From assembly GCF_921293095.1 (NCBI RefSeq), contig NW_025791658.1:3844001-3908000 (forward strand): a stretch of DNA of 64,000 nucleotides, given 5' to 3'. The notes below the pieces were generated by a model that saw only the letters and a list, made by a program, of their open reading frames with translations, was not told the DNA's origin and ran no database searches. The position numbers were made by a program, and so were the translations under genes. Below, piece by piece: positions 9,966 through 21,090 of the stretch; within the stretch, counting starts at the first letter, position 1; every line of letters starts with the position of its first letter. This stretch comes from Ischnura elegans. Lineage: Eukaryota > Arthropoda > Insecta > Odonata > Coenagrionidae.

Positions 9966-11099
9966 ACAATTACTTAGTGAGAGGGCCTCATAATCTGACA
10001 TCACATAATACTCGGGGTTGCATTTTATCCACTTGGCAAGGGTCCTTCTTGCCTCCGAGGATGGTCACTGTGTCCTCCTTTTGCAATCGCTTTTCCCTTT
10101 TCGTTCTCTTGCTACAACCCTGAAAACATACGACTTGACGTCCACCTGCACTGGCTAAACTAAAGCAACTTGTACATTATGCTGCATAAGGAATAGTTAT
10201 TAATTACTTTAAATCAAAGATATAAACTAAATAAACTTACTGGATAAGAATAATGTACTCTTCAAGCACCAAGATAGTACTTGATTTTGCCAAAATGGCT
10301 CAAGACGGTACTTCATTTAGCCGAAAAATCAAGTACTGTCTTGAGCCATTTTCCATCACATTTAAGGAATATTATTGTGTCCATGCAGCTCACAAAATCT
10401 TTTATTATTATAGAGTTTGTTTGTTTATAAAAGAGTCCGTTTCCCTACACTAAGCACACGATTTAAGTCCATTCTCCGTAGTAGTATATGGAATGTACTA
10501 AAAAAAGAAACCTTTCACTGCACCTCTTGCAGTGACCAGCGATGGCATAATAAGAGTCATTCGTAGTAATATTTATTAAATTTTCTTTCTGGTGATTACT
10601 TTCTATCACTATTATATCTGTTATCCACATATAAAAATGAATGAGACCATATTGCATCCACGCGCTTGCCGCGTCGCCGTACTCTCCGCCGCCGCGGGCC
10701 AGAACTGGAGTCGACCGCACGCTCGAAAAAACGATTTAAAATTCGGGGTTGCAGGTTAGTGCAAGGTTTTACTTTAGATTCACAATAAGTAAGCTTCAAA
10801 AAATGACATGATATAAGTTACTTAGTGAAAGTTGACGATAATATCTATTTTTTCTCAACGTTTATGTAAAAAAAGGGCTGAAAACAGGCTCCGCCATTTT
10901 GTTATATATCTATGGTTATGAAGATGAAACTAAATATTTAAAAACCCTTCAAATGAGATAAATTAAGTTTCAATTAAGATGGTATGACAGTTTTTTCGAT
11001 AAATCTATTCATTAAACCACTGCACGAGGATAGAGTTGACAATTTTCAGAAAAAATCGAGGGTCGTCGTTTTTCGCTAAATTTGTTCAACTTTGACCTC
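9966..11099. other. Unassigned intron sequence with one small hairpin
   Basis: Only a short inverted repeat can be supported: AAAATGGCTCAAGACGGTACTT (in part) at 10292 pairs with its complement ending at 10352. No exon is evident. Confidence 0.5.
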
Positions 11100-11262
11100 A
11101 CATATATTGTTAACGTGGTAACACAGGAAAAAATTATCTGGAAAGGTATGCACAATTAATTTGAGAATATATATGCGAAGTTTCAACTTCCTAGCTCAAA
11201 AAAAATCGATTTTGAGGTTTTGGCCAGCTTTTTTCGATTCTGGCCCACTGTGCAACAATGCG
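11100..11262 (+). repeat. Dispersed repeat, inverted copy at 51185-51340
   Basis: The TTGAGAATATATATGCGAAGTTTCAACTTC region with AATCGATTTTGAGGTTTTGG recurs as a diverged reverse complement near 51200-51330, with the same order of blocks. Boundaries are approximate and the family is unknown. Confidence 0.6.
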
Positions 11263-11741
11263 AAAACGCTACATTTATTTTTACCATAAGCAAATTTTTT
11301 TGAGGACCCATATTTTCAATTTACCTTACATAACATGCTATTAGGTCAAATGAAGAGAAAAAATTCTATATTTTTAAGTATTTCTTTACTCGGCCGGTAA
11401 TGGGTTGAATCGACAAGAGAAATTAGGAGCTATTGCAACAGTGTCATCAAGAGCCATCAAGAGAAGGGGAGACTGGGTACGGTGGAGACAATTCTCCTTT
11501 AATCGCACATAGTTCTGTAAGTAGGCTAGCAAGCTTAACAAAAAGTTTTCTTTAATGTAATTTGTACATTGATGTACGTTTAAAGACTAAATGTGTCCCT
11601 GAAAACATTTCTTAGCTCAAAGGGGCAATTAAAATAAATTAAGTATCACAAACGACAACACCCCAAGGGCGATTGTAAAAGGTTTCCAAAATACTCTGAA
11701 ATGGTCTGAAATCGTTTTAATTGTAAGAAATATTGGTAAAT

Positions 11742-12594
11742 TTTTACAAGAGGTACAATCCGGATTTCGCCTTCAAACCTTCACTTTCCTGTAGTATTTT
11801 TGCCTAATGATTAACGTGGTGACATTCATTCCTGGCGGAAATCAATAGTTTTCGAGATATTTTAACTTTTATGGATAGCGATTTTCGGGTTCTGCGCATG
11901 CGCGGCCATATTGGAATCGCGGTAAATGAGTTTCACGGAACATGTTTGAAATTGTAAACAAGAGAAAAATATCCCTAGTGATGGTCCAATAAATAACAGA
12001 GTGGGAGGTAGAAGTGGATAAATCACTTTCTGGGCACATGTACGGGCTGGTTAAGTAGAAAAAAATATCCTTCGAGCTGGTCCAGTTGGTAGAGTGGGTA
12101 AATCACTTTCTGGGCACATGTACGGGCTGGTCAAGTAGAAAAAAATATCCTTCGAGCTGGTCCAGTTGGTAAAGTGGGTAAATCACTTTCCGGGCACATG
12201 TACGAGTTGGTCAACTAGAAAAAAATATCCTTAGAGCTGGTCCAGTTGGTAGGGTGGGAGGTAGAAGTGGGTAAAATGTGCTTACCTTCCAGTGCTTATG
12301 GTTGCCCAGATGTCCCAGGCAGGTCTTCCTCAGTGGGTAAACTTTAAATTTTGCGGCATGGTAATGTTTGCGCATGCGCAGAAGGTGAAGTGCGTAAAGT
12401 AAAGGGTGAGTAAGTGAAGATCGTAAATGGCGGCGCATGCGCAGAACCCGAAAATCGCTATCCATAAAGGTTAAAATTTCTCGAAAACTATTAATTTCCG
12501 CCAGGAATGAATGTCACCACGTTAATCAGGAGGCAAAAATACTACAGGAAAGTGAAGGTTTGATGGCAAAATCCGGATTGTACCTCTTGTAAAA
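11742..12594. mobile_element. Foldback-type element with about 165-bp inverted ends
   Basis: The left end (from TTTTACAAGAGGTACAATCC at 11742 to about 11910) is nearly the exact complement of the right end (12432-12594), including GTGACATTCATTCCTGGCGG and TGCGCATGCGC. The 520-bp interior has no coding frame but holds an 80-bp tandem array. This is a non-autonomous DNA element with long inverted ends; its superfamily is not clear from the ends. Confidence 0.85.
12019..12258 (+). repeat. Three 80-bp tandem units inside the foldback element
   Basis: TAAATCACTTTCTGGGCACA starts at 12019, 12099 and 12179, exactly 80 bases apart, with a few substitutions in the third unit. A partial unit lies on either side (GTGGGAGGTAGAAGTGG at 12001 and 12255). 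Confidence 0.9.
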
Positions 12595-12769
12595 TAATAC
12601 CGAAATATTTATAATAATACGGTATAACCTTCTTTCTGAAAACATTGCATCTTAATAACAAAGATATAAATTTGGGAATACTTCAATCATTTACAACAAA
12701 AAAGGCAGTATAGCATCTAAAATTATTAGGTCTATCTTGACATTTACTCTATAGTGAATACATCCGTCT

Positions 12770-14985
12770 CCATTAATAACAATGGACGGCATGAAAATCG
12801 GCCCTGACACCATTCCTGCTGATTCTTACGTAAAATGACATCCTAAATCCGAATATGAACTCCGTTTTCTCCAATCACCCACCATTTTCGGGGGAGCTCC
12901 CCCCTCCAATTTTCATCACTTTTTGGTCGTTTGGAGGAATTAAAAGGATTATTTAAGCATTTAAATTTTTTCTAGTGGTTTTGAGGGGAGCAAAATCCTA
13001 AAAAAATATTTATGTTAAAGAGGTATATTTTGGGCGAATAAGTCTCCGTAAATTTTGTAAAAACACATTAACAGTGATCAATTTTGCATTTGTTTCGCAA
13101 ATTTTCAAATGTATAAAAATTTCCAGCTTCCATTTCACATCGTCCTCCCCCCAATGATAAAATATATAACAACTTGAAACATCAGTATTAATAAAAATAT
13201 CTTGCTGCATAGCATAGCAACAACAATAAAAAAATTAGCAATGGCTCGGAGGATTCACTTTACTACGATGGCCGGCCCCGCTCAGGCTTGGACGGCAATT
13301 CTCTTGCTTTCGCTGCTAAAAAAGGAAAAGTAATACTTTCTAATTATACGAATAATATAAGATTGAGATTTTTATACTCTCATAGCAGAGTCAAATCTTT
13401 CGGTGTTCTGGACAAGGGTCCTTTTTTCAAAGTATTTTAAATTGTGCAAAACAGTAAAAGTTGTTGTACTCCGGCTTTTTCCGAGCGAATGTCAGTATGT
13501 GGACTTGAGTTGTGATTATTACCGTGATTTAATGTGCAATAATGTTACGCGTGTGTAAAAAACATCCTCACACTTCAGCTATGTTTGTGGTGAATTGATT
13601 TAAACATCGCAACAATAACCTCTTTCTTTAATTCTTAAAACTTCATATAAATTTTACTCTGACATCCAACTCTTATTGCAGCTTCTGAACTGCTTCATTT
13701 GTGAATACAACAGCCGCGCCTGAGAAAAAAACATTACATCATACGGAACTGGCCTCTGCGAGAAAGCTTCACACATGGTTATAAAAATGTCTCTCATGTT
13801 TCCCTGGTTCCAACAAAAAATGATCACTTGCCACCATTGCACATCAAACTAGGACAGATGAAATATTTTGTGAAAGCAATCGGCAAGACAGGAGCTGAAT
13901 ATCTATTTTTAACCTAAAGTCTTTGTTTTAGTGAAGCTAAAACCAAGGAAGAAATTCGTGGGCCGCCAGAATAGGAAACCTTTCCAAGGCTTGACGTTTA
14001 TTAAACACCTGAACCATAAAGAAAACTGAGCTTGCTTTGGATTCTGAAACGTGTGTTAGAACTTTTTGGGTGACAATGAAGTGATGATTATGTCGCCCAT
14101 GTCGAGGAATTGCTGCCAGCGTATTAGGCCATGGGGTGAAACATATCACTAAAAATGCATTTCCTTCATTCACACCTGGATCTTTTCATAGAATATTTTG
14201 AAGCAGTTTCAAATTAGCATAGGGAACGGTTCCATGAAGATATCACTGAAGGAGAGGAGATTTTCCGACAACTTGAATGCGGGCATGTTGGTATGTATAT
14301 TAGGCCTACTGCTGGTTTTTGTTTGAGAAACTTCTACCTCAGTTTATGAAGGGAAATCAAATACCAAACTACTTTTGTCATTCATCGTTCTTCACATTTG
14401 TTATTTTTCTCTTTATTGATGCGCGTGTGGTATTGGTATGGCGCCAGCGTGGTAGCGTGTCTTCTGAACTGTTGGCACAAATTTTCATTATTTTTTCTAT
14501 CCCGTGTTCTCAAATATTTTTATTATTGCTATTATTAGCTATTGATATATTTTCCCATCATTCTTGGATATTTCGGGTAAGGGAAGATGGAATGGGAGCT
14601 AACAAATGAAGAAAATAAATGAAAAATTGCGAGAAAAAGGAAAGGTTGATAATTCTAATGCGTTTTTAAAATCGATAACGGAAACTAATCCCCCCCTAAT
14701 CTACGTTCTTATTCCTTAATTATCATATTTTAGAACTTTTCCCCTCTCAAAAAGCTAATAAGAAACATAAATGTTAATATTATCCTTTTCATTCTTAAAA
14801 ATTATTGCAAAAGAGATGAAAATCAGATGGGGGCTGCCCCCCAAAAATGGTGGGTGATGGAGGAAAACGGATGTCATATTCAGACTCAAGAGGTTATTTT
14901 GCATCAGAATCAGCAGAAATGGTACGAGGGCTCGAGAAAAAATATTTTTTGCCGTCCAGTGTAATTGGTGGAGGGGTTGAGTAAA
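12770..14985. repeat. Long inverted repeat with 1.7-kb interior
   Basis: Left arm about 12770-13005 and right arm about 14725-14985 are diverged reverse complements. Examples are CACCCACCATTTTCGGGGG against CCCCCAAAAATGGTGGGTG, and the GACGGCA and TCTGCTGATTCT blocks. The interior has no recognisable protein. It may be an old DNA transposon with long inverted ends. Confidence 0.65.
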
Positions 14986-17246
14986 CATTTCTAGGTATGC
15001 TTGAAATGAATTATATCGAAATATGAAGACCATAAGGACATACTGCAAAATGAATGTCCGGGCATCGTGTTAAGTATTCTGATAGCTGCTGCTGCTGTTC
15101 TGTTGAAAGGCGAAAACGCTTTGTTGAGAACAACATACGCCATGCTGATAAAGCTTTCATTTCCGTCCGCACCAGGGCTATCGCGGCTACGAACATATCT
15201 TAGCAAAAACATGCGATTAACTCTGTGCATTACCGCAGCTCTCTGTAAAGAAATCTTTCGTTACACTTCTTTGTAACCGTATTCTTGGTGTAATATGCCA
15301 AAATGTCCTCTTTAAGTCTTTTTTGTGCATATTTTGGTCATCTAAAACAAAAAATAACTTTTACTTGTGTCACAGCCATACCCAGGAAACATGTCATAAC
15401 CGTACCCGTACCACTCTTTCGCAAAACAAACAATCACCATGTTGATAAGAAGAAGTCGCTGCTAGTGAAGCAAGAATGTCTATTTTATATAAAGGAAAAA
15501 CGCTAAACTATCTATCTATATTCACCTAACACAAATCATCAAAAGAAATCGAATAAAATATTTACTTATGAGTGTAGATTACCAATATGCTTGCTAGCAT
15601 TTACGTCGTGCGATGGCCGACACAATACTGTGACATAAGTAATAATGTGCAAGCTGCTCCTCTATCCCCTTCATAATCCTCTTTTACCAATAATTTGCTA
15701 ATGGGACGACTGTCACTACCGCACCCAGGCACAACCGTACCCAGTCTACCCTATCGCAATAAATATTTCGTAAAAATCATTAGACACCGTATATTTTATG
15801 TTAAAATTAATTAATACATACTGGTCTGGTAATATGTTCTAATATAAATATTCATCTTGCCCACCATCCCCACCCTGAAGTCCTAAAATAGAGGTCTTAC
15901 CACAACTTATTATATTGGTATCCTCAATGTTTCTTTACTTTCTTTCACTTCACGGTTTATTTTGCACTTCAACTACTTTACCTATAAAATCTACTACTAT
16001 TCTGTACTAATAAAATTTTCATTTGTTTAAATTGACAAGAGATCTCAAATAATACGGCAAGAGTTTCATCAACATCCTTCAAATTTTCGTAATGGATTCT
16101 AACTGGTAATCTTGCGAGCCTATTTTGTCCAATATTTTGAAATAAATGCCTTGATGCACTATTGTATTATGCAGTTCCTCTTTTTTCTGTATTGTCTAAA
16201 ATCTTTTCATCTCTAAATTCAATTTGTTAACTTTTTCCTTCAATGTGAAATTGTTCTGTATCAATTATTTTTTATTCATTTATCCACTGGAACGTAGATA
16301 CGGCAGGAGTTTTAAGTGAAAACGAAAATTCCCCGTGGCAATACCCAATTTTCAGAGAAAACCATAAAAGGAATGATAAATCGCAGGCTTCTGTTGAAGA
16401 TGAACAACAGAAAAAATAAACGCGTACTTTAAGCTTTACAAGCAGATGCTTTTTTCACCCACTGTGATTGCATCGTCTCCATTGAATTTATGTGGCCATT
16501 TCTAAAACTCCGTATTTCATTTTTACTTCTAAATATTGCTTGAGGTATTCTTCCAATCGTGGTATAACTGCAAGAACATTGCATTGCAATCCAGTTTTAA
16601 GCGAACCTGAAAATTTCAACCCTCTTGTTAATCAGGAAGTGCTCAAAATTTGAGTTTCAAAATGTTTCCCGGAAGGACAAAGAAGAGAGCGAGTAAAATA
16701 AAAATAAAACATGGCATTAAAATAACGACAAAGAAAGAACTAATTACTCCAGTTTAGGAATCTGTAATTAACTTTCCGATAAGTGAAATGAAGTTTGCAT
16801 CTGGTTTTCGTCTTCGAATGTGGAAATTTGCTTTGAAACATGAACATTTTGAAAACAATAAAATAAATTACGAATATTTAACTTCAAAATTGTATAGAAG
16901 AAAACAAAAACACTGTAAAAAACACAAACAAATTCAATACTTTTTTGTACAGACTTCCAAATCATCTAAATTGCTGATTCTTTACATTTGTGGCACTTTC
17001 GCGCTATTTTGGCCACACTGACTTTTTACACAGCTTACAAAAACTAAAAGTTCTGTTTTTATTGTATTTTATCTTTACTTGACAGTTTCTAGTCCGTTTT
17101 GGTTCAGTTTCGGGCGATTTATTAGAGTTGTCACTAATGACAACATGACGGCGAAGAAGGCTTAGACCAAGAACGCATTTTGTCGGTTTGCTCTGATAAA
17201 CGGTAACTGTAACGTTACACTTTTTGTACAATTTATTTAAATGCAA
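14986..17246. other. Unassigned AT-rich sequence
   Basis: No exon with splice sites, transposon ends or repeats could be supported. Several 60-80 codon frames have no coding bias or recognised motif. Confidence 0.5.
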
Positions 17247-17249
17247 CTA

Positions 17250-17640
17250 TTCCTGAGAAGCTTTTATTCCAGCTGAGATATCCTTCTTTATCTTATTCAC
17301 GGTACCCAAAGGCTTGTACCCTTTATTTATAGAAAAACCAAGCAAAGTGATGTGAAATTGGCCTGTAGTGATATTTCTGCCTTTGATCAAGAAGGGCCGC
17401 ATAATTTTCAATACATCATGATCTGTAAAGCGATCGCCAGCTTGATGAGAGTCGTCCTTGCCAAGGTAATGAAATCCGTTTATCAAATAATTACTATCCT
17501 TATCCCCTGCAGACCAGTATTTTTGCCCATATATATCACGCTTTGATGCCATGAACTGCGTGAATGAGCATCTAGCTTTGTTTGGAAACAGCTGTTTGTC
17601 AGAGGTTATTTGTGGCCCAGGCTATGCTTCCAAAGCATGG
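17250..17640 (-). pseudogene. piggyBac-type transposase fragment
   Basis: The minus strand reads QLFPNKARCSFTQFMASK, then YGQKYW, YLINGFHYLGKD, DHDVLKIMRPFLIKGRNITT and LGFSINKGYKPLGTVNKIKK. These are the DEQL-P...RC-F--YM-SKP, Y-LN---YLGK and NVTTDNF-TS motifs of the piggyBac DDE domain. Here the catalytic-region TTD is changed to TTG and the N-terminal frame is broken, so it is inactive. The element is interrupted by the duplication and LINE described next. Confidence 0.8.
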
Positions 17641-17868
17641 TCATCTCCTTCTCACGTAGGATCTTGAACGAGAAGGCGTCGTCACTTTGAAGCCTGACCA
17701 GCACCCCTTCCACGTCGGCAAACAGCCTCACGACTACGCATAAATTTCTTCTGTCCGATAGCGCTGATCCAGGTTCGTCTAAAACACAATGATGAACGCA
17801 TCGCTTATACCGTACGTAGCAGATACAAATACTCAATCGTGTGTAGGTACTTACATATTACGATCTTT
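17536..17868 (+). repeat. 333-bp direct duplication, left copy
   Basis: It begins TCACGCTTTGATGCC and ends ACGATCTTT, and matches 18446-18778 base for base in length with only a few substitutions. The duplicated block carries the piggyBac N-terminal coding segment and a stretch of unknown coding-like sequence. Confidence 0.95.
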
Positions 17869-18445
17869 GTTAGAGGAAAACGGATACAGTAGTAAGGACA
17901 TCAGGAAGAGAATAGCATTAGCGAAGGAGGCGTTCATGAACAGGAAGGAGCTTCTGAGAGGATCGTTGTGTAAGAGTTTAAAGAAAAGGCTGGTGAAGAG
18001 TTTGATTTGGAGTGTAGCTCTCTACGGTGCGGAAACGTGGACACTGAGGAAAGGAGACGAGAGAAGATTGGAGGCATTCGAGATGTGGGTATGGAGAAGA
18101 ATGGAGAGGGTGAAATGGACGGAGAGGAAAAGGAACGACGAAGTGCTGGATATGGTTGGCGAGGAGAGGCAGCTTTTAGATGAGATACGCAGGAGACAGA
18201 AGGTATGGATGGAGTTAGTGCTTAGTGGTGAGGGGATGTTGAAAATGGTGCTAGAGGGTAGAATGTTAGGGAAACGAGGGAGGGGAAGGAGAAGAATAGG
18301 ATTTTTTAGATAGATTGAAAGAGAGTAGGCCTTACATTGAATTAAAGAAGTCAGTGCTGGAAGGAAAGGGAGGCTCCCAGATCACTTCTTGCGTGCTCCA
18401 TGGAAACCTACCTTGATCGGTAGAATACTATAATCATCATCATCA
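17869..18445 (+). mobile_element. LINE-D 3' fragment with CAT-repeat tail
   Basis: A 5'-truncated LINE encodes an RT C-terminal region: RIALAKEAFMNRKELLRGSL, SVALYGAETWTLRKGDERRL, FEMWVWRRMERVKW, and a basic end RGRGRRRIG. The 3' UTR and an ATCATC tail run to 18445. LYGxETWT and FEMWxWRRM are typical of the thumb/C-terminal region of an RTE-like or related LINE clade. It sits exactly between the two 333-bp copies. Confidence 0.85.
17876..18313 (+). pseudogene. LINE-D RT C-terminal open frame
   Basis: About 145 codons of undisturbed frame within the inserted LINE, lacking the catalytic RT box because of 5' truncation. It cannot encode a working enzyme. The same protein region is found at 39669-39374 and, multiplied in tandem, at 55070-55830. 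Confidence 0.8.
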
Positions 18446-18778
18446 TCACGCTTTGATGCCATGAACTGCGTGAATGAGCATCTAGCTTTGTTTGGAAACA
18501 GCTGTTTGTCAAAGGTTATTTGTGGCCCAGGCTATGCTTCCAAAGCATGGTCATCTCCTTCTCACGTAGGATCTTGAACGAGAAGGCGTCGTCACTTTGA
18601 AGCCTGACCAGCACCCCTTCCACGTCGGCAAACAGCCTCACGACTACGCATAAATTTCTTCTGTCCGATAGCGCTGATCCAGGTTCGTCTAAAACACAAT
18701 GATGAACGCATCGCTAATACCGTACGTAGCAGATACAAATACTCAATCGTGTGTAGGCACTTACATTATACGATCTTT
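18446..18778 (+). repeat. 333-bp direct duplication, right copy
   Basis: Same 333-bp length as the left copy; differences include CAAAGG for CAGAGG and ACATTATACG for ACATATTACG. It lies directly after the LINE tail, as a target-site duplication would. Confidence 0.95.
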
Positions 18779-18905
18779 ATCTTTCGTAACTGAAGTATTA
18801 CAATGCCCTAACCATAGTCTGGACCATACATAACCATTGACGAACAGCTGTTTCCAAACAAATTTAGATGTCCATTCACCGCAATTCATGGCATCAAAGG
18901 CAGGA
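18779..18905 (+). pseudogene. Second piggyBac N-terminal fragment, inverted
   Basis: The plus strand reads GPYITIDEQLFPNKFRCPFT, the conserved TIDEQL-P---RCPF motif. It is homologous to the complement of 17540-17640 but more diverged, so an older piggyBac copy lies in the opposite orientation here. The frame is broken upstream. Confidence 0.7.
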
Positions 18906-19358
18906 ATATCATTTAGTATTGCAATAATTTTCTCTGGCGTACACGTCCATACAGTGACAAAATTAAGATCAAACTGCTGATGCAAATCAAGAAGCACGTC
19001 TCGACTGGTCGTGACACGCTGGTGTGTCAAACTCTGCGCTGGGAAGCTGAACACAAACTCTCGGCAGAAGCCAATTGCATTGTTGCGCACTTCACTACAC
19101 TAATGTTTCACGGCAAATGAGTGTCGTCGCGGTAAAATTTGGCTCGTTTCAAGGAAAATCATTCTCAAATAGAGCGGAATATACTTATCTCATGAGCTAA
19201 TAAATTTTCGAAAAAATTATAAACAGCTGATATTTATTAATATTATGTAAAACATAAACAATCATGAAGGTAATATAATATTCTAAAATAATAATTTGGC
19301 AAGTTATATTCAAACTGCATCCCACGAAACACCTAAGCCGAACGAATAAATGATAAAA

Positions 19359-19577
19359 TATACTGGGTGTCAAAATGACACCCTCCGGCATTCAAGGTAA
19401 ATTTGATCTTTTAGGCCGGAAAAAAGAGAGGGGGTGTCCCTAAAACTGTCGTCTTATTGAGCCTTAAAAATGATTGAAAGTCACGAAATATTTCATTCTA
19501 CAGCAATCTTTGAAGTCCAGCTTTGAAAAAAATGTTCGCGTAGGGTGTCAAAATGACACCCTTCGGCATTCTAGTGT
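19359..19577 (+). repeat. Paired palindromic GGGTGTCAAAATGACACCC blocks
   Basis: The 19-base palindrome followed by TYCGGCATTC occurs at 19359 and again at 19541, 182 bases apart. It could be the ends of a small element or a tandem duplication; no coding content. Confidence 0.6.
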
Positions 19578-19612
19578 TAAAGGGCTGAAAGTGACCAATA
19601 CTTCGGTGTCCT

Positions 19613-20172
19613 CTATATCTACATCTACATAATACCCTGCGAGCCACCTCTAGGGTGTTTGACAGGGGGTGATCAATCAACAGCATTCAGCATGAAAGAG
19701 GACCGCCACATTCACACCGTGCGGTCGTGGAAATATATAACGCATACCAGCAAAATATACATGCATATTCATGCGAAGACAAAACTTGCCAATGGTTAGT
19801 AATTCCTAAAGGAAATCCATGCAGAGTTAGAACTATAGAAAAAAAACAACGAGTCATCTTAGCATCTAAAGACTCATCTTTTGCGGTCTATTTCCTTTTT
19901 TTTCTTCTCATGATCACATCTACAATAGTACGACGGTACACGAAGGATATATTTCGCGTCGTCTGAGAAAATATCTCCTTCAATTTACTAAGTAAATTCA
20001 GCCTATACTTCGATCTTCGCTCCTGTAAAGATTCCCATCCTAACTCGTGTAATGAACTGGAAACGCTGCACTTTTTGTCGTAACAACTCATCACCTATCA
20101 AGCCGTCCTGTCCTGTACTCGATTGATTTCAGCTATCAGTCCGGCTTCATACGGGTACCACACACTACAGCA
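19613..20172 (-). mobile_element. LINE-B 3' fragment, diverged
   Basis: The hexamer tail (ATCTACATCTACATAATACC on the plus strand) is at 19615. The C-terminal coding (LGWESLQERRSKYRLNLLSK) and the GWYPYEAGLIAEINRVQ region follow leftwards in the element's sense. It resembles the copy at 25676-26322 more than that at 23018, so at least two subfamilies exist. Confidence 0.85.
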
Positions 20173-20745
20173 TCGTTATGACTGGAGTCTGACTACAATA
20201 AAAGCCTCTAGGAGAGGGTGTCAAACACGGTCAAACCTCTTTAATTCTTGCACAACTAACGCTGGTAATAAATTACTTCCAATACATTTCTTGCCCTGGG
20301 AGTCGAAAGACGGAAATATCAGTCGTAGAAATTCCTGGCAGTTTTTGTTTTTTGTTGTTCAATGCGTTTTTATCGAACAATTTTTCTTCCTCCCATATTC
20401 TTTCTTACTGAGACAACTGCATGACAAAATAGAGCAATGGGAGGTTTACAAACTTTTCGTCCTTCTTTCGTCACTTCATCCTGGCAGAACGTTTTCCGAT
20501 AATATGGGTTTCCATGCTCTTTCCCTCTTTTATGACGGTCGCGGGTTTGGGAACTCCTAGTTTAGGAGCTCAACACAGCTGGGCATAAGCCTCGTTCGAA
20601 TTACAATTGTTCCAGCGATCGCTGGAACTAACGAGTATTCACACTACGATAGTTAAAACTGTAATGCGTATGTGCCGCGCGGGGTTTAGGAAAAGGACCG
20701 CCGCGGACACAGAAGACAAGCCTAATGCATCTCCTTTTGAGCCCA

Positions 20746-21090
20746 GGCCCTTCCTCGAACTGAACGACCCTTTTCTGTCCCCTCCGGGCGGTCATTCACT
20801 GCTTTTTTTGGCATTTTTTCCAAAAAATAGTCGTAGCTTACCTGATATACCTGACGTTAGACATGAATTCTTCATTTTTCGCTTATCACATGGAAATTTC
20901 AATCGGAGTTCAAGCGTTAATCTGATTCTCCGATTGAAATTTTCATGTGATAACCGAAAAATGAAGAATTCATGTCTAACGTCAGGTATATCAGGTAAGC
21001 TATGAATATTTTTTGGGAAAAAACGCCAAAAAAGCAATGGATGACCGCGCGGAGGGGAAAGAAAAGGATCTTTCAGTTCGAGGAAGGGCC
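20746..21090. repeat. Palindrome with 163-bp arms
   Basis: Left arm 20746-20908 and right arm 20928-21090 are near-exact complements (GAATTCTTCATTTTTCG..., CTTACCTGATATACCTGACG...) around a 19-base centre. This is a foldback MITE or an inverted duplication. The open frames on both strands are products of the symmetry. Confidence 0.92.

Noticed and set aside
12019..12258. CRISPR-like array
   Set aside because: Units are contiguous 80-bp tandem copies without unique spacers, in a eukaryotic foldback element.
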